DNA of 64,000 bases, from contig CALJGV010000013.1 of NCBI GenBank assembly GCA_938075305.1, positions 16,678-80,677 on the forward strand. Direction: 5' to 3'. This document shows, one piece after another, positions 25,310 through 33,468 of the stretch. Position 1 is the first letter of the stretch. Every line of letters starts with the position of its first letter. A model generated the notes under the pieces. That model was not told where the DNA came from. It made no database searches and worked only from the letters and a program-made list of their open reading frames with translations. The translations under genes and the position numbers were made by a program. The stretch is from an uncultured bacterium. GTDB taxonomy: Bacteria; Planctomycetota; UBA1135; GCA-002686595.

Positions 25310-25363
25310 GCATCCGCGCATGGGAGGCGCCCCCGGGCTCCTCGGAGTGCAGGTCGTCGCGAT

Positions 25364-25376
25364 CTGGGCGCCCCAG
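25364..25376. other. Short inverted repeat in the 194-nt gap before the cotransporter gene
   Basis: CTGGG/CCCAG around CGC lies 55 nt after the alcohol dehydrogenase stop. The stem is only 5 bp, so it is a weak terminator or operator candidate. Confidence 0.15.
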
Positions 25377-25503
25377 CACGCGGCACGGTAGCGCGAGGGG
25401 GGGTCCCCACTGATCTCCAAAGAGAGGCCGTGCGCCGCGCGAGGAATCCCGCACACTCTGGCGCTCCCCGGCGCCTCGCCGTGGAGCCAAGAGTCACCTC
25501 TCC

Positions 25504-27705
25504 ATGAGCGATTCTCGCGCCCCCAGCTACGGACGGTTCGGCACCTTCGGCGGTGTCTTCACGCCGTGCACGCTCACGATCCTGGGCGTGATCATGTTCC
25601 TGCGCTTCGGCCAGGTCGTGGGCAACGCGGGGCTGTGGTGGACCATCGGGATCGTGCTGCTCGCCAAGGCGATCACCACCATCACCGCCTTCTCGGTGTC
25701 GGCCATCGCCACCAACACCGAGCTGCGGGGCGGCGGCGCCTACTACATGATCAGCCGCTCCCTCGGGGTGGAGTTCGGGGGCTCGATCGGGCTGGTGTTC
25801 TTCCTGGCCCAGGCGGTGTCGGTGGCCCTGTACGTGATCGGCTTCACCGAGGCGCTGGTGGCGACGGTGCCGGGGCTCGAGGGGTACTCCATCCTGGTCG
25901 CGAGCGGGGTGAACGCCCTGGTGTGCCTGTGCGTGTTCATCGGCGCCGGGTGGACCATCCGGCTCCAGTACGGGATCCTCGCGGTGCTCACCCTCGCGGT
26001 GCTCTCCTTCGTCGTGGGCGGCGTCATGCGCTTCGACGTCGAGCTCCTCCAGAGCAACCTCGCGCCCGGCTACGCCTCGGGGCAGAGCAAGTTCACGATG
26101 TTCGCCCTCTTCTTCCCCGCGGCCACGGGGATCATGGCGGGCGCCAACCTCTCCGGTGACCTCAAGGACCCCGCGCGTTCCATCCCCAGGGGCACCCTCG
26201 CGTCCATCGGTGTCACGGGGCTGATCTACATCGGCATGGGCGTGCTGCTGGCCGGGGTGGAGGAGCGGACGTTCCTCCAGTCGAGCAACATGGCCGTGCG
26301 GGACGCGGCCGCCGTCCCGGCGCTCATCACCGTGGGGATCTTCGCGGCCACCCTCTCGTCCGCCATCGGCTCGATGATGGGGGCGCCCCGGATCCTGCAG
26401 GCGCTCGCGCGGGACGGGATCTTCAAGTCGCTGCTCCGATTCTCCAAGGGCGCGGGCGAGAACCAGGAGCCGCGCAGGGCGATCGTGCTGACGGGGGCGA
26501 TCGCGCAGGTCAGCATCCTGGTCGGGACCCTCGACCTGATCGCGCCCATCATCACCATGTTCTTCATGGTGACGTACGGCTACCTGAACTTCGCGACGTT
26601 CAGGGAGTCCTACTCGCGCAACCCCTCCTACCGGCCGACGTTTCGGTACGCCCACTGGTCCCTGGCGCTCCTCGGTGGCGTGGCATGCGCCGCGGTCATG
26701 CTGCTGATCGCTCCCATGTGGGCGCTGGTAGCGGCTGCGATGATGTTCGGGCTGCACCAGTTCATCTCGCGGCGGAAGATCCGCACCTCCTGGGGCAACG
26801 TGCGCAGCGGCGCGGCCTACGAGCGCGCCCGCAAGGAGCTGCGCCGGTTGGAGGATGAGCACTACCACCCCAAGAACTGGCGCCCGTCGATCCTGGCCTT
26901 CAGCGGGACGGTGAAGGGGCGTATCCGGACGGCGATCTTCGGCAACTGGCTGTGCTCGGGCCGCGGCATCCTGAGCATCGGCCAGGTGATCCCCGGTGAC
27001 GTCGAGGACCTGGTGGAGCGCCGCCGCGGGCAGGAGAAGTCTCTCCGCAAGTTCATCCAGACCGAGGGGCTGGACGCTTTCCCTGCCGTCGTGGTCTCCA
27101 ATGACCGGCAGCGCGGGGTCGAGGCGCTGGTCCAGTGCCACGGCCTCGGCGGCCTGCGTCCGAATTCGGTCATGGCTGACTGGCTGCGCGATGGGGACGA
27201 CGCGCAGGAGTACGTCGACGCCCTGCGGCGGGTTGCCAAGCTCGGGCAGAGCCTGCTCCTGCTCTCCTGCCGGACGGACCCCGACGCAGATCCCCACCTG
27301 GTGCCCACGGGTACGGTGGACGTGTGGTGGCGCGGCAAGCAGAACGGCCCCCTGATGGTGCTCCTCGCGCACATGCTCGTGCAGAACGCCGACTGGCGCG
27401 GCCGCCACGTGCGCCTCCTGCGCGTGGTCCAGAAGGAGGCCGCCCGGGAGGAGACCGAGCGGCACCTCACCGAGCTCGTGCAGCGGGCGCGGATCGAGGC
27501 CCGGGTCGAGGTCGTCGTGTCGGAGGAGCCTGTGCCCGCGATCCACGAGGCCTCCCGGCACGCGGCGGTGGTGTTCCTCGGCTTCGACCTTCCCGGCGAA
27601 GACTCGACCGCCGATGAGTTCGTCCAGAAGACCGAGGGGCTGCTCGGCGGCCTGCGGACGGTGTTCCTCGTCAAGAGCGCCGGCGACGCCTCCCTGGACG
27701 CCTGA
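25504..27705 (+). CDS. SLC12-type cation-chloride cotransporter homologue
   Basis: 733 residues. The N-terminal 450 residues form about 12 membrane helices of the APC fold, with the SLC12-like opening FGTFGGVFTPCTLTILGV and the helix-1 region MFLRFGQVVGNAG. The C-terminal 280 residues form a cytoplasmic domain of the SLC12_C type, with HGLGGLRPNSVMADW and DVWWRGKQNGPLMVLLAHML. Eukaryotic members move Na, K and Cl electroneutrally; bacterial homologues have been proposed to move ions or amino acids, so the substrate is uncertain. It is a stand-alone gene separated by 194 nt from the upstream operon and 39 nt from the next propeller gene. Confidence 0.8.
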   Translation: MSDSRAPSYGRFGTFGGVFTPCTLTILGVIMFLRFGQVVGNAGLWWTIGIVLLAKAITTITAFSVSAIATNTELRGGGAYYMISRSLGVEFGGSIGLVFFLAQAVSVALYVIGFTEALVATVPGLEGYSILVASGVNALVCLCVFIGAGWTIRLQYGILAVLTLAVLSFVVGGVMRFDVELLQSNLAPGYASGQSKFTMFALFFPAATGIMAGANLSGDLKDPARSIPRGTLASIGVTGLIYIGMGVLLAGVEERTFLQSSNMAVRDAAAVPALITVGIFAATLSSAIGSMMGAPRILQALARDGIFKSLLRFSKGAGENQEPRRAIVLTGAIAQVSILVGTLDLIAPIITMFFMVTYGYLNFATFRESYSRNPSYRPTFRYAHWSLALLGGVACAAVMLLIAPMWALVAAAMMFGLHQFISRRKIRTSWGNVRSGAAYERARKELRRLEDEHYHPKNWRPSILAFSGTVKGRIRTAIFGNWLCSGRGILSIGQVIPGDVEDLVERRRGQEKSLRKFIQTEGLDAFPAVVVSNDRQRGVEALVQCHGLGGLRPNSVMADWLRDGDDAQEYVDALRRVAKLGQSLLLLSCRTDPDADPHLVPTGTVDVWWRGKQNGPLMVLLAHMLVQNADWRGRHVRLLRVVQKEAAREETERHLTELVQRARIEARVEVVVSEEPVPAIHEASRHAAVVFLGFDLPGEDSTADEFVQKTEGLLGGLRTVFLVKSAGDASLDA

Positions 27706-27732
27706 GTTGGCGGCGGCCTGGGCGGGCTGCGC

Positions 27733-27738
27733 TACCAT
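27733..27738 (+). promoter_or_regulatory. Start-proximal -10-like hexamer TACCAT
   Basis: TACCAT ends 6 nt before ATG 27745, without a Shine-Dalgarno. A leaderless start is possible even though the gene follows the cotransporter gene by only 39 nt. Confidence 0.3.
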
Positions 27739-27744
27739 GGCGCC

Positions 27745-28977
27745 ATGCTCTCACTACTGCTCGCGCTCGCCGCTGGACCGGGGGACTGGACCGACTATCG
27801 AGGACCTGGACGTGACGGGCACGCCGATGGTGCCGAGCTGCCGACCGCCTGGAGCGAGGAGGATAACGTCACGTGGAAGACGCCGATCCACGGCCGCGGC
27901 TGGTCTTCGCCCGTGCTCCTCCAGGGGCGCGCCTGGCTCACCACCGCGCCGCCCACGGGGAACACGCTCTCCGTGCTCGCGGTGGACCTCGAGACGGGGA
28001 AGGTCGAGGTCGATCGGGTGGTGTTCGCGATCGACGAGCCCGAGCACAGGAATGGGCTGAACAGCTACGCCTCGCCGAGCCCGGTCGTGGACGAGGGCCG
28101 CGTCTTCGTCCACTTCGGCACCTATGGGACCGCCTGCCTGGACTCGGCCTCGGGCGAGACGATCTGGCAGCGCACGGACCTCAACTGCGATCACCTCGAG
28201 GGTCCCGGCTCCTCGCCGCTCCTCCAGGGTGGCCGCCTGTTCCTTCACCTCGACGGCGCCGACGTGCAGTACCTCGTGGCCCTCGATCCGGCCACCGGCA
28301 AGACCCTCTGGCGCACCGAGCGCAGCGCGGACCTCGAGCCCCTCGGGCCGGACCTCCGCAAGGCGTACAGCACGCCGCTGCTCACGGAGATGGCGGGGGA
28401 GGACGGGCCGCGCGAGGTGCTGGTGAGCTCCGCGGCGCGCGCCACCTACGGATACGACCCGGCCAACGGCGAGGAGCTGTGGCGCATGGACCACCCGGGC
28501 TTCTCCATGTCCTCGCGGCCGCTCCTGGTGGACGACCGGGTGATCGTCTCCACCGGCTTCAACCGGGCGGAGCTCTGGGCCTTTCGGCTCGGGGGAACGG
28601 GGAACATCACCGACGAGGCCTTCCTCTGGCGGAACACGCGGGGTGTGCCGACGATGCCCTCCTCCGTGATCGTTGGCGCGCGCCTCTTCCAGGTCAGCGA
28701 CCGCGGCATGGCGTCCGCTGTCGATCTCGAGACTGGCGAGACCCTCTGGCAAGAGCGGCTCGGGGAGGACCACTGTGCGTCGCTCCTGGCCTCGGGCGAC
28801 CGCATCTACGCCTTCGGCGTGGAGGGCAAGTCCACGGTCTTCCGCGCCGGGGGCACCTTCGAGAAGCTCCACGAGAGCCAGCTGGAGGCCGGCTTCATGG
28901 CGTCGCCCGCCGTCCACGGGGACGCGCTTATCCTCCGGACGAAGTCCCACCTCTACCGGATCGAGGCGAAGCAGTGA
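27745..28977 (+). CDS. Exported PQQ-like beta-propeller protein
   Basis: 410 residues. A short hydrophobic N-terminus (MLSLLLALAAGPGDW) acts as signal sequence or anchor. The opening motif is DWTDYRGPGRDG, followed by propeller blades (SSPVLLQGRAWLT, PSPVVDEGRVFVH, SRPLLVDDRVIVS, ASPAVHGDALILR). It closely resembles the protein at 13,142-14,416 in motif order (TAWSEEDNVTWKTP here, KWSAEENVKWKVA there), so the two are probably paralogues. It overlaps the zinc alcohol dehydrogenase start (GTGA at 28974-28977), so both are made from one message. The functional link between an exported propeller and a cytoplasmic dehydrogenase is unclear. Confidence 0.75.
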   Translation: MLSLLLALAAGPGDWTDYRGPGRDGHADGAELPTAWSEEDNVTWKTPIHGRGWSSPVLLQGRAWLTTAPPTGNTLSVLAVDLETGKVEVDRVVFAIDEPEHRNGLNSYASPSPVVDEGRVFVHFGTYGTACLDSASGETIWQRTDLNCDHLEGPGSSPLLQGGRLFLHLDGADVQYLVALDPATGKTLWRTERSADLEPLGPDLRKAYSTPLLTEMAGEDGPREVLVSSAARATYGYDPANGEELWRMDHPGFSMSSRPLLVDDRVIVSTGFNRAELWAFRLGGTGNITDEAFLWRNTRGVPTMPSSVIVGARLFQVSDRGMASAVDLETGETLWQERLGEDHCASLLASGDRIYAFGVEGKSTVFRAGGTFEKLHESQLEAGFMASPAVHGDALILRTKSHLYRIEAKQ

Positions 28978-29987
28978 GGGCGCTCACGTTTCAGGGGGTC
29001 AAGGAGGTCGCCTGCACGGAGGCCCCTGACCCGACCATCGAGCGGCCCACCGATGCCATCGTGCGCGTGGAGCTGTCGGCCATCTGCGGCTCGGACCTGC
29101 ACGTGTACCGCGGAGCGGAGGTGGGCCTGGACCGGGGGACGGTCCTGGGTCACGAGTTCGCAGGAGAGGTCCTCGAGGTGGGGAGCGCGGTGGATGGGAT
29201 CGCGCCGGGGGACCGGGTCGTTGCGCCCTTCTCCACCAGCTGCGGCGCCTGCCCGGCCTGCGAGCGTGGGCTGAGCTCGCGCTGCGAGGTGGGGCAGCTG
29301 TTCGGCTGGGTCGAGGGCGGCCAGGGGCTCCACGGCGGTCAAGCGGAGCTCGTCCGCGTCCCCCTCGCGGGGAGCTCCCTGGTCAAGATCGCCGACGGGC
29401 GGGATCCCGCGGCTCTGTTCGCCGGGGACGTCATGTCCACGGGGATGTACCTCGCTGCCCTGGGGGGCGTGGGGCCGGGGGACCGGGTGGCGGTCATCGG
29501 CTGCGGGCCCGTGGGCCTGATGGCGGTGGTCGCGGCCTTGGACATGGGGGCGGCGGAGGTCTTCGCCCTCGACCTCCTGGAGGACCGCCTGGAGCTGGCG
29601 CGCTCGTTCGGGGCCACGCCCATCCTGGCCTCGGACCCGTCGCAGCTCCCCGCCGCGGTGGACGCTTCGCTGGAGGCCGTGGGATCCCCCTCATCCACTC
29701 GCCTCGCCTTCGACCTCCTGCGGCCCGGGGGGACCCTCGCGGCGGCGGGGGTTCACGTGGAGCCGCAGCTCGCCTTCTCCCCCGGCGAGGCCTACGACAA
29801 GAACCTCACCTACCGCGCGGGTCGATCTCCCGCGCGCAGCCTCCTGGAGCCTGCGCTGGAGTTGGCGGCGCGCAGCGGGGTCGACCGCATCGTGTCCCAC
29901 CGGATCCCGCTGGCCGAGGCTGCCCACGGGTATCGCATCTTCGACGGCAGGCTCGAGGGCGCGACCAAGGTGCTCCTGGAGCCCTGA
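28974..29987 (+). CDS. Zinc-dependent alcohol/sorbitol-type dehydrogenase (MDR family)
   Basis: About 337 residues from GTG 28974, which overlaps the previous stop (GTGA). Catalytic zinc ligands are in AICGSDLH and VLGHEFAGEV, the structural-zinc loop CGACPACERGLSSRC has four cysteines, and the Rossmann motif is VIGCGPVGLMA. The family oxidises secondary alcohols, polyols or threonine with NAD(P). The specific substrate cannot be read. A GAGG 7 nt before the GTG supports this start. The gene ends 25 nt before the stop of the convergent aminotransferase gene. Confidence 0.85.
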   Translation: MRALTFQGVKEVACTEAPDPTIERPTDAIVRVELSAICGSDLHVYRGAEVGLDRGTVLGHEFAGEVLEVGSAVDGIAPGDRVVAPFSTSCGACPACERGLSSRCEVGQLFGWVEGGQGLHGGQAELVRVPLAGSSLVKIADGRDPAALFAGDVMSTGMYLAALGGVGPGDRVAVIGCGPVGLMAVVAALDMGAAEVFALDLLEDRLELARSFGATPILASDPSQLPAAVDASLEAVGSPSSTRLAFDLLRPGGTLAAAGVHVEPQLAFSPGEAYDKNLTYRAGRSPARSLLEPALELAARSGVDRIVSHRIPLAEAAHGYRIFDGRLEGATKVLLEP

Positions 29988-30012
29988 GCCGCCAGCGCCG
30001 GGGAGCGCCGGG

Positions 30013-31182
30013 TCAGCGGCTGCCGATCTCGGCGAGGACCGCCTCGAGCGCGTCACACACCCGATCCACGTCCCCGTCCTCCATGGCGGGGAACATGGGG
30101 AGGGACAGGGTCCGGCGGTAGTACTCCGCGGCGCCAGTGAAGGGGGCGGGGTCGTAGCCGAGCTTGCGGTAGTAGGGCTGAGCCGGCACAGGGATGTAGT
30201 GCACCTGGCTCCCGATGCTCCGCTCGCGCAGCCCCTCCATCACCTCGGCGCGGGTCGTTCCGAGGCCCTCGAAGTCGAGCAGGATGCCGAAGAGGTGGTA
30301 GGCGCTGACGCTGCCGTCGGGGCCCGGGTCGTTGATCTCGACGGCGTCGAGGGACGCGAGGCGCTCCTCGTACAGGCGCGCCAGGTGCCGGCGACGGGCG
30401 ACGAAGCCCTCGAGCCGGGTCATCTGCGACGTGCCGAGGGCGCACTGGATGTCCGTGATCCGGTAGTTGTAGCCCAGCTCCTGTTGCTCGTAGTACCAGG
30501 GCCCGGGGGACGTCGCCTCGAGCTGGTCGGGCTCGCGGACCATGCCGTGGGAGATGAAGGTCCGGACCCGCGCCGCGAGGCTCTCATCGGCCGTGACCAC
30601 CGCGCCGCCCTCGCCCGTGGTGGCGTGCTTGACGGGGTGGAAGCTGAAGATCGACATGTCCGACCACGCGCCGCCGCCGATGGGGGTGCCCCGCAGGTTC
30701 GCCCCGAGCGCGTGGGCCGCGTCGTCGATCACCGCGGCGCCCCGCTCCCTCGCGAACGCGGAGATGACCTCCATGTCCACGGGCCGCCCGGTGAGGTGGA
30801 CGGGGATCACCGCGCGGGTGCGCGGGGTCCACGCGGCCTCGAGGTCCTCGGGGCGCATGAGCCCGCAGTCCGGGCAGACGTCCGAGAAGACGGGCCGTGC
30901 TCCTGCGTAGAGCACCGCGTTCGAGGTTGCCAGGAACGTGATCGCGGGCACGATGACCTCGTCCTCGGGGCCCAGGTCGAGGGCGTGGCACGCCGCGTGG
31001 AGGGCGGCGGTCCCCGACGACATGGCCACGGCGTGGGGGGCCTCGACCGCGGAGGCCAGGGCCGCCTCGAACTCGCCGACGCGCGGCCCGGTCGTCAGGT
31101 AGGGCGACCGGAGAGCCTCGGCGACGGCGGCGAGGTCAGCGTCATCGATGGATTGCGCGCCGTAGGGGAGGAAGTGGCTCAA
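30013..31182 (-). CDS. DegT/DnrJ/EryC1-type sugar aminotransferase, PseC-like
   Basis: 389 residues starting at TTG 31182. It is close to PseC-type enzymes throughout: PYGAQSIDDADLAAV, SPYLTTGPRVGEFE, SSGTAALHAA, EVIVPAITFLATSNAVLYAGA, VIDDAAHALGA and the PLP lysine in FSFHPVKHATTGEGG. These enzymes aminate a keto-deoxy-hexose nucleotide, in PseC on the way to pseudaminic acid. The partner genes pseB, pseF, pseG, pseH and pseI are not in the window, so the final sugar is uncertain. The neighbouring capsule-type transferase gene, on the same strand, supports a role in surface glycan synthesis. Confidence 0.8.
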   Translation of the reverse strand: MSHFLPYGAQSIDDADLAAVAEALRSPYLTTGPRVGEFEAALASAVEAPHAVAMSSGTAALHAACHALDLGPEDEVIVPAITFLATSNAVLYAGARPVFSDVCPDCGLMRPEDLEAAWTPRTRAVIPVHLTGRPVDMEVISAFARERGAAVIDDAAHALGANLRGTPIGGGAWSDMSIFSFHPVKHATTGEGGAVVTADESLAARVRTFISHGMVREPDQLEATSPGPWYYEQQELGYNYRITDIQCALGTSQMTRLEGFVARRRHLARLYEERLASLDAVEINDPGPDGSVSAYHLFGILLDFEGLGTTRAEVMEGLRERSIGSQVHYIPVPAQPYYRKLGYDPAPFTGAAEYYRRTLSLPMFPAMEDGDVDRVCDALEAVLAEIGSR

Positions 31183-31195
31183 GGGGGTGGCTCCT
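31180..31195 (-). promoter_or_regulatory. Shine-Dalgarno (AGGAG) for a TTG start
   Basis: On the minus strand AGGAG (31195-31191) lies 8 nt before TTG 31182-31180, the same AGGAG-N8-TTG geometry as at 1623 and 2474. Confidence 0.6.
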
Positions 31196-31219
31196 GGGAG
31201 GGCGGCAGAGAATACCAGA

Positions 31220-31236
31220 GGCCCCGGGCTGGGGCC
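31220..31236 (-). terminator. GC hairpin between the capsule-type transferase and aminotransferase genes
   Basis: GGCCCC (31220-31225) pairs with GGGGCC (31231-31236) around a 5-nt loop, 37 nt past the stop of the upstream minus-strand gene. No T-run is present. It could terminate or attenuate before the PseC-like gene. Confidence 0.3.
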
Positions 31237-31272
31237 CCTCGATCACAGTGGCCGTGGTCAGGGGCCGCGTCG

Positions 31273-33249
31273 TCAGGGAGCCGGCGCAGGAGCGGGTTGG
31301 CCGAGCTCGCTCGCGAGCTGCTGCAGGACGGGGTGTTCCACGCCCGCGGCCGCCGCCAGCTCGAGGGCCTCTCGGATGGTCTCGGTGTCGCCGAGCTGGG
31401 CCAGGGTCTGCACGAGCGCGGACCAGGCCTCACCGTCCCCGCGATCCAGGGCCACCGATTGCTGTAGGGCCTCCAGGGCCCCGTCGTGCTGACCCATGGC
31501 GGAGAGGCTGCAACCCAGCAGGAGCCACGCCTCGGCGCAGCCGGAGGCGGACTCGATGGCGAGCAGGAGCTCGCGGCTCGCCGCCACGGGCTGGCCGGCG
31601 TCCAGGAGCTGAGCGGCGCCGTCGATCCCGTGGTTGAGGGGGTTCTCGGGCACGTCGGACGCCTCGGCGAGCCAGGGGTAGGTCCGCAGCAGGAAGCGCT
31701 CCTCCACGAGGCTCCGGGTGCCCTCGGCGCCCTCGGCGGGTTGGGCCTGGAGCGGCGCTTCCCCGAGGACGAACCGGCAGATCCTGTCGAGCTCCGGGTC
31801 GTTGCCGGGGGCCAGCTCCGCGGAGGCCTTGAAGGTGAGCGCGCCCTTGCCGCCCGCTTGCTCCTCGACCCAGGGGAACTCCACGGCGACCTCGTTGTAG
31901 AGCTTGCTCATGAAGCGGTGGGCCAGCAGCGCCCGCTTGAAGCTGACGGGCTCGCGCACCGCATCGCGCACGGCGGGGAGGTAGGCCTCAGGGGACTTCG
32001 CGAAGCGGACCATGTCCGTGCGCCCGTACCAGCCCCTGGCGACGGCGACCACGGGCTTGCCGCGGGAGGCCATCTCGACCCCGAGGGTCGTGCCGTACAC
32101 CACACCGCAGGCGGCGATGTCCGCGAGGGTGTAGGAGGAGACGTCGTCGGTGGGCATCACCAGCCGGCAGTTGGCCGGCAGCTGCGCAGCGAGCTCGCGG
32201 GCCTGCTGCATGGCCTGCTCGTTGACGCCGTAGTTGACGAGGTTGGGGTGGAGCCGGATGACCCACTGGAGCTCTGGGCTCTGGCGCGCGGCCTCGAGAG
32301 TCGCCGGGATCCAGTCGAGGGAATCGGGGAAGGCGCCCTCCCGCCGCTCCGGGAAGGTCAGCCACTCGTCGTCCGAGCTCGTGAAGCACGCGACCACGGG
32401 GCGGCTGTCCAGGCTCAGCTTGCGGCGCAGGGTGTCCGCCTCGCCGGGCGGAGGGCTGAAGGACCTCCAGTTGAGGTCCTTGCCGTATCGCCGGTTGTGG
32501 AACATCTGCGAGGTGGCGCGGACCTCCTCCAGCGTGAGGGGGACGTCGTGCCAGTCCGACCAGATGCGGTCGAACAGGTCGAGCTCGTGGATCATCCCCC
32601 CGGAGCGCAGGAGGGCCGTCGACTTCCGGAAGCCGCGCTCGTGGGTGACGAGCTGGAGGCCCCGCTGGTGAGCGAGCTCCACGGCCACCCGGTGGCTGAA
32701 GAAGCGTCCGTTGAAGGTGACGACGATGTCGGGTTGGAACTCGTCGAAGGCGCCGGAGAGGGCGTCGAAGGAGATCGCGGTGCCCACGATGCAGTCCCGC
32801 AGGACCTGGACGACCTCGGGATCCTCCAGGGAGATCCGGGAGAGGCGGAACTGGTTGAAGGCCGAGGACTTGGCCCACTCTCCCACGGGCTGGCCGGACC
32901 AGCGGGCGTCCAGGAGCTCCTCGTCGGCCAGCCCCTCCACCCAGTTCTCGATGCGCGCGGTGCGGTCCCTGGTGATCCAGGTCCCGAGCCACTGCCACTC
33001 CAGCGAATAGCTCGCCAGGTGCGTGGACTGCAGGGCCTGGCAGTGGGAGCAGGCGTTGGGGGGACGGTGCCCGTTGGCGTCCCCGGTGGTGTTCCGTCGG
33101 AAGATGTCGCACTCCCTGAAGAGCGCGTCACAGAGGGTGAACCGGACCTCCGCGCCTCGCTCCCTGAGGGCGTGGGCGAGGGTGGCTTCCATGGCCGCGT
33201 GGTAGCCCCAGACGGCGTAGGGACTGTGGATGAAGACGCGTTTTGACAT
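31273..33249 (-). CDS. Capsule-polysaccharide-type transferase with C-terminal TPR region
   Basis: 658 residues, cytoplasmic. Residues 1-480 resemble capsule/lipopolysaccharide transferases of the KpsS/LipB kind: KRVFIHSPYAVWGYHAAMEATLAHAL at the N-terminus, VTFNGRFFSHRVAVELAHQRG, THERGFRKST, and the C-terminal Rossmann segment WVIRLHPNL...PTDDVSSYTLADIAACGVVYGTTLGVEMASRGKPVV. Residues about 540-650 are TPR-like helices (AWLLLGCSLSAMGQHDGALEALQQ). A Cys pair lies in NACSHCQAL. Transfer of a sugar to a surface polysaccharide is likely, with the TPR part mediating complex formation. Fusion of the two parts is not typical for KpsS. Confidence 0.65.
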   Translation of the reverse strand: MSKRVFIHSPYAVWGYHAAMEATLAHALRERGAEVRFTLCDALFRECDIFRRNTTGDANGHRPPNACSHCQALQSTHLASYSLEWQWLGTWITRDRTARIENWVEGLADEELLDARWSGQPVGEWAKSSAFNQFRLSRISLEDPEVVQVLRDCIVGTAISFDALSGAFDEFQPDIVVTFNGRFFSHRVAVELAHQRGLQLVTHERGFRKSTALLRSGGMIHELDLFDRIWSDWHDVPLTLEEVRATSQMFHNRRYGKDLNWRSFSPPPGEADTLRRKLSLDSRPVVACFTSSDDEWLTFPERREGAFPDSLDWIPATLEAARQSPELQWVIRLHPNLVNYGVNEQAMQQARELAAQLPANCRLVMPTDDVSSYTLADIAACGVVYGTTLGVEMASRGKPVVAVARGWYGRTDMVRFAKSPEAYLPAVRDAVREPVSFKRALLAHRFMSKLYNEVAVEFPWVEEQAGGKGALTFKASAELAPGNDPELDRICRFVLGEAPLQAQPAEGAEGTRSLVEERFLLRTYPWLAEASDVPENPLNHGIDGAAQLLDAGQPVAASRELLLAIESASGCAEAWLLLGCSLSAMGQHDGALEALQQSVALDRGDGEAWSALVQTLAQLGDTETIREALELAAAAGVEHPVLQQLASELGQPAPAPAP

Positions 33250-33259
33250 GGCTGCGGCT

Positions 33260-33284
33260 GGGCGGGCGTGCGGGGTGCCCGCCC
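33260..33284 (-). promoter_or_regulatory. Strong inverted repeat just upstream of the capsule-type transferase start
   Basis: GGGCGGGC (33260-33267) pairs perfectly with GCCCGCCC (33277-33284) around a 9-nt loop. It ends 10 nt from ATG 33249 where a ribosome site should be and where no Shine-Dalgarno is visible. It may be a translation-controlling leader hairpin or an operator. Confidence 0.3.
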
Positions 33285-33468
33285 GCGGATGTTACGGAGG
33301 CCAGCGCTCGATCCGAAACGCGCACCGATGGTTCCAGCACAGCGCGGACGTCGCGGATGGACACATGACGGGGCTCTCGCGTGTGTTGCCGGTAAGCAAC
33401 CGCGTTGCCGTGGGCAGGATTCGCCCATGGGGAGTGGTGGGAACGCGCGGACGGCCCAGAATGTGCGC

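Noticed and set aside
25141..27738. An 865-residue antisense frame
   Set aside because: It lies over the SLC12-type gene and is His/Arg/Glu-rich without domain features.
29988..30012. Possible bidirectional terminator between convergent dehydrogenase and aminotransferase genes
   Set aside because: GCCGC/GCGGC pairing has only 5 bp with a long loop and no T-run.
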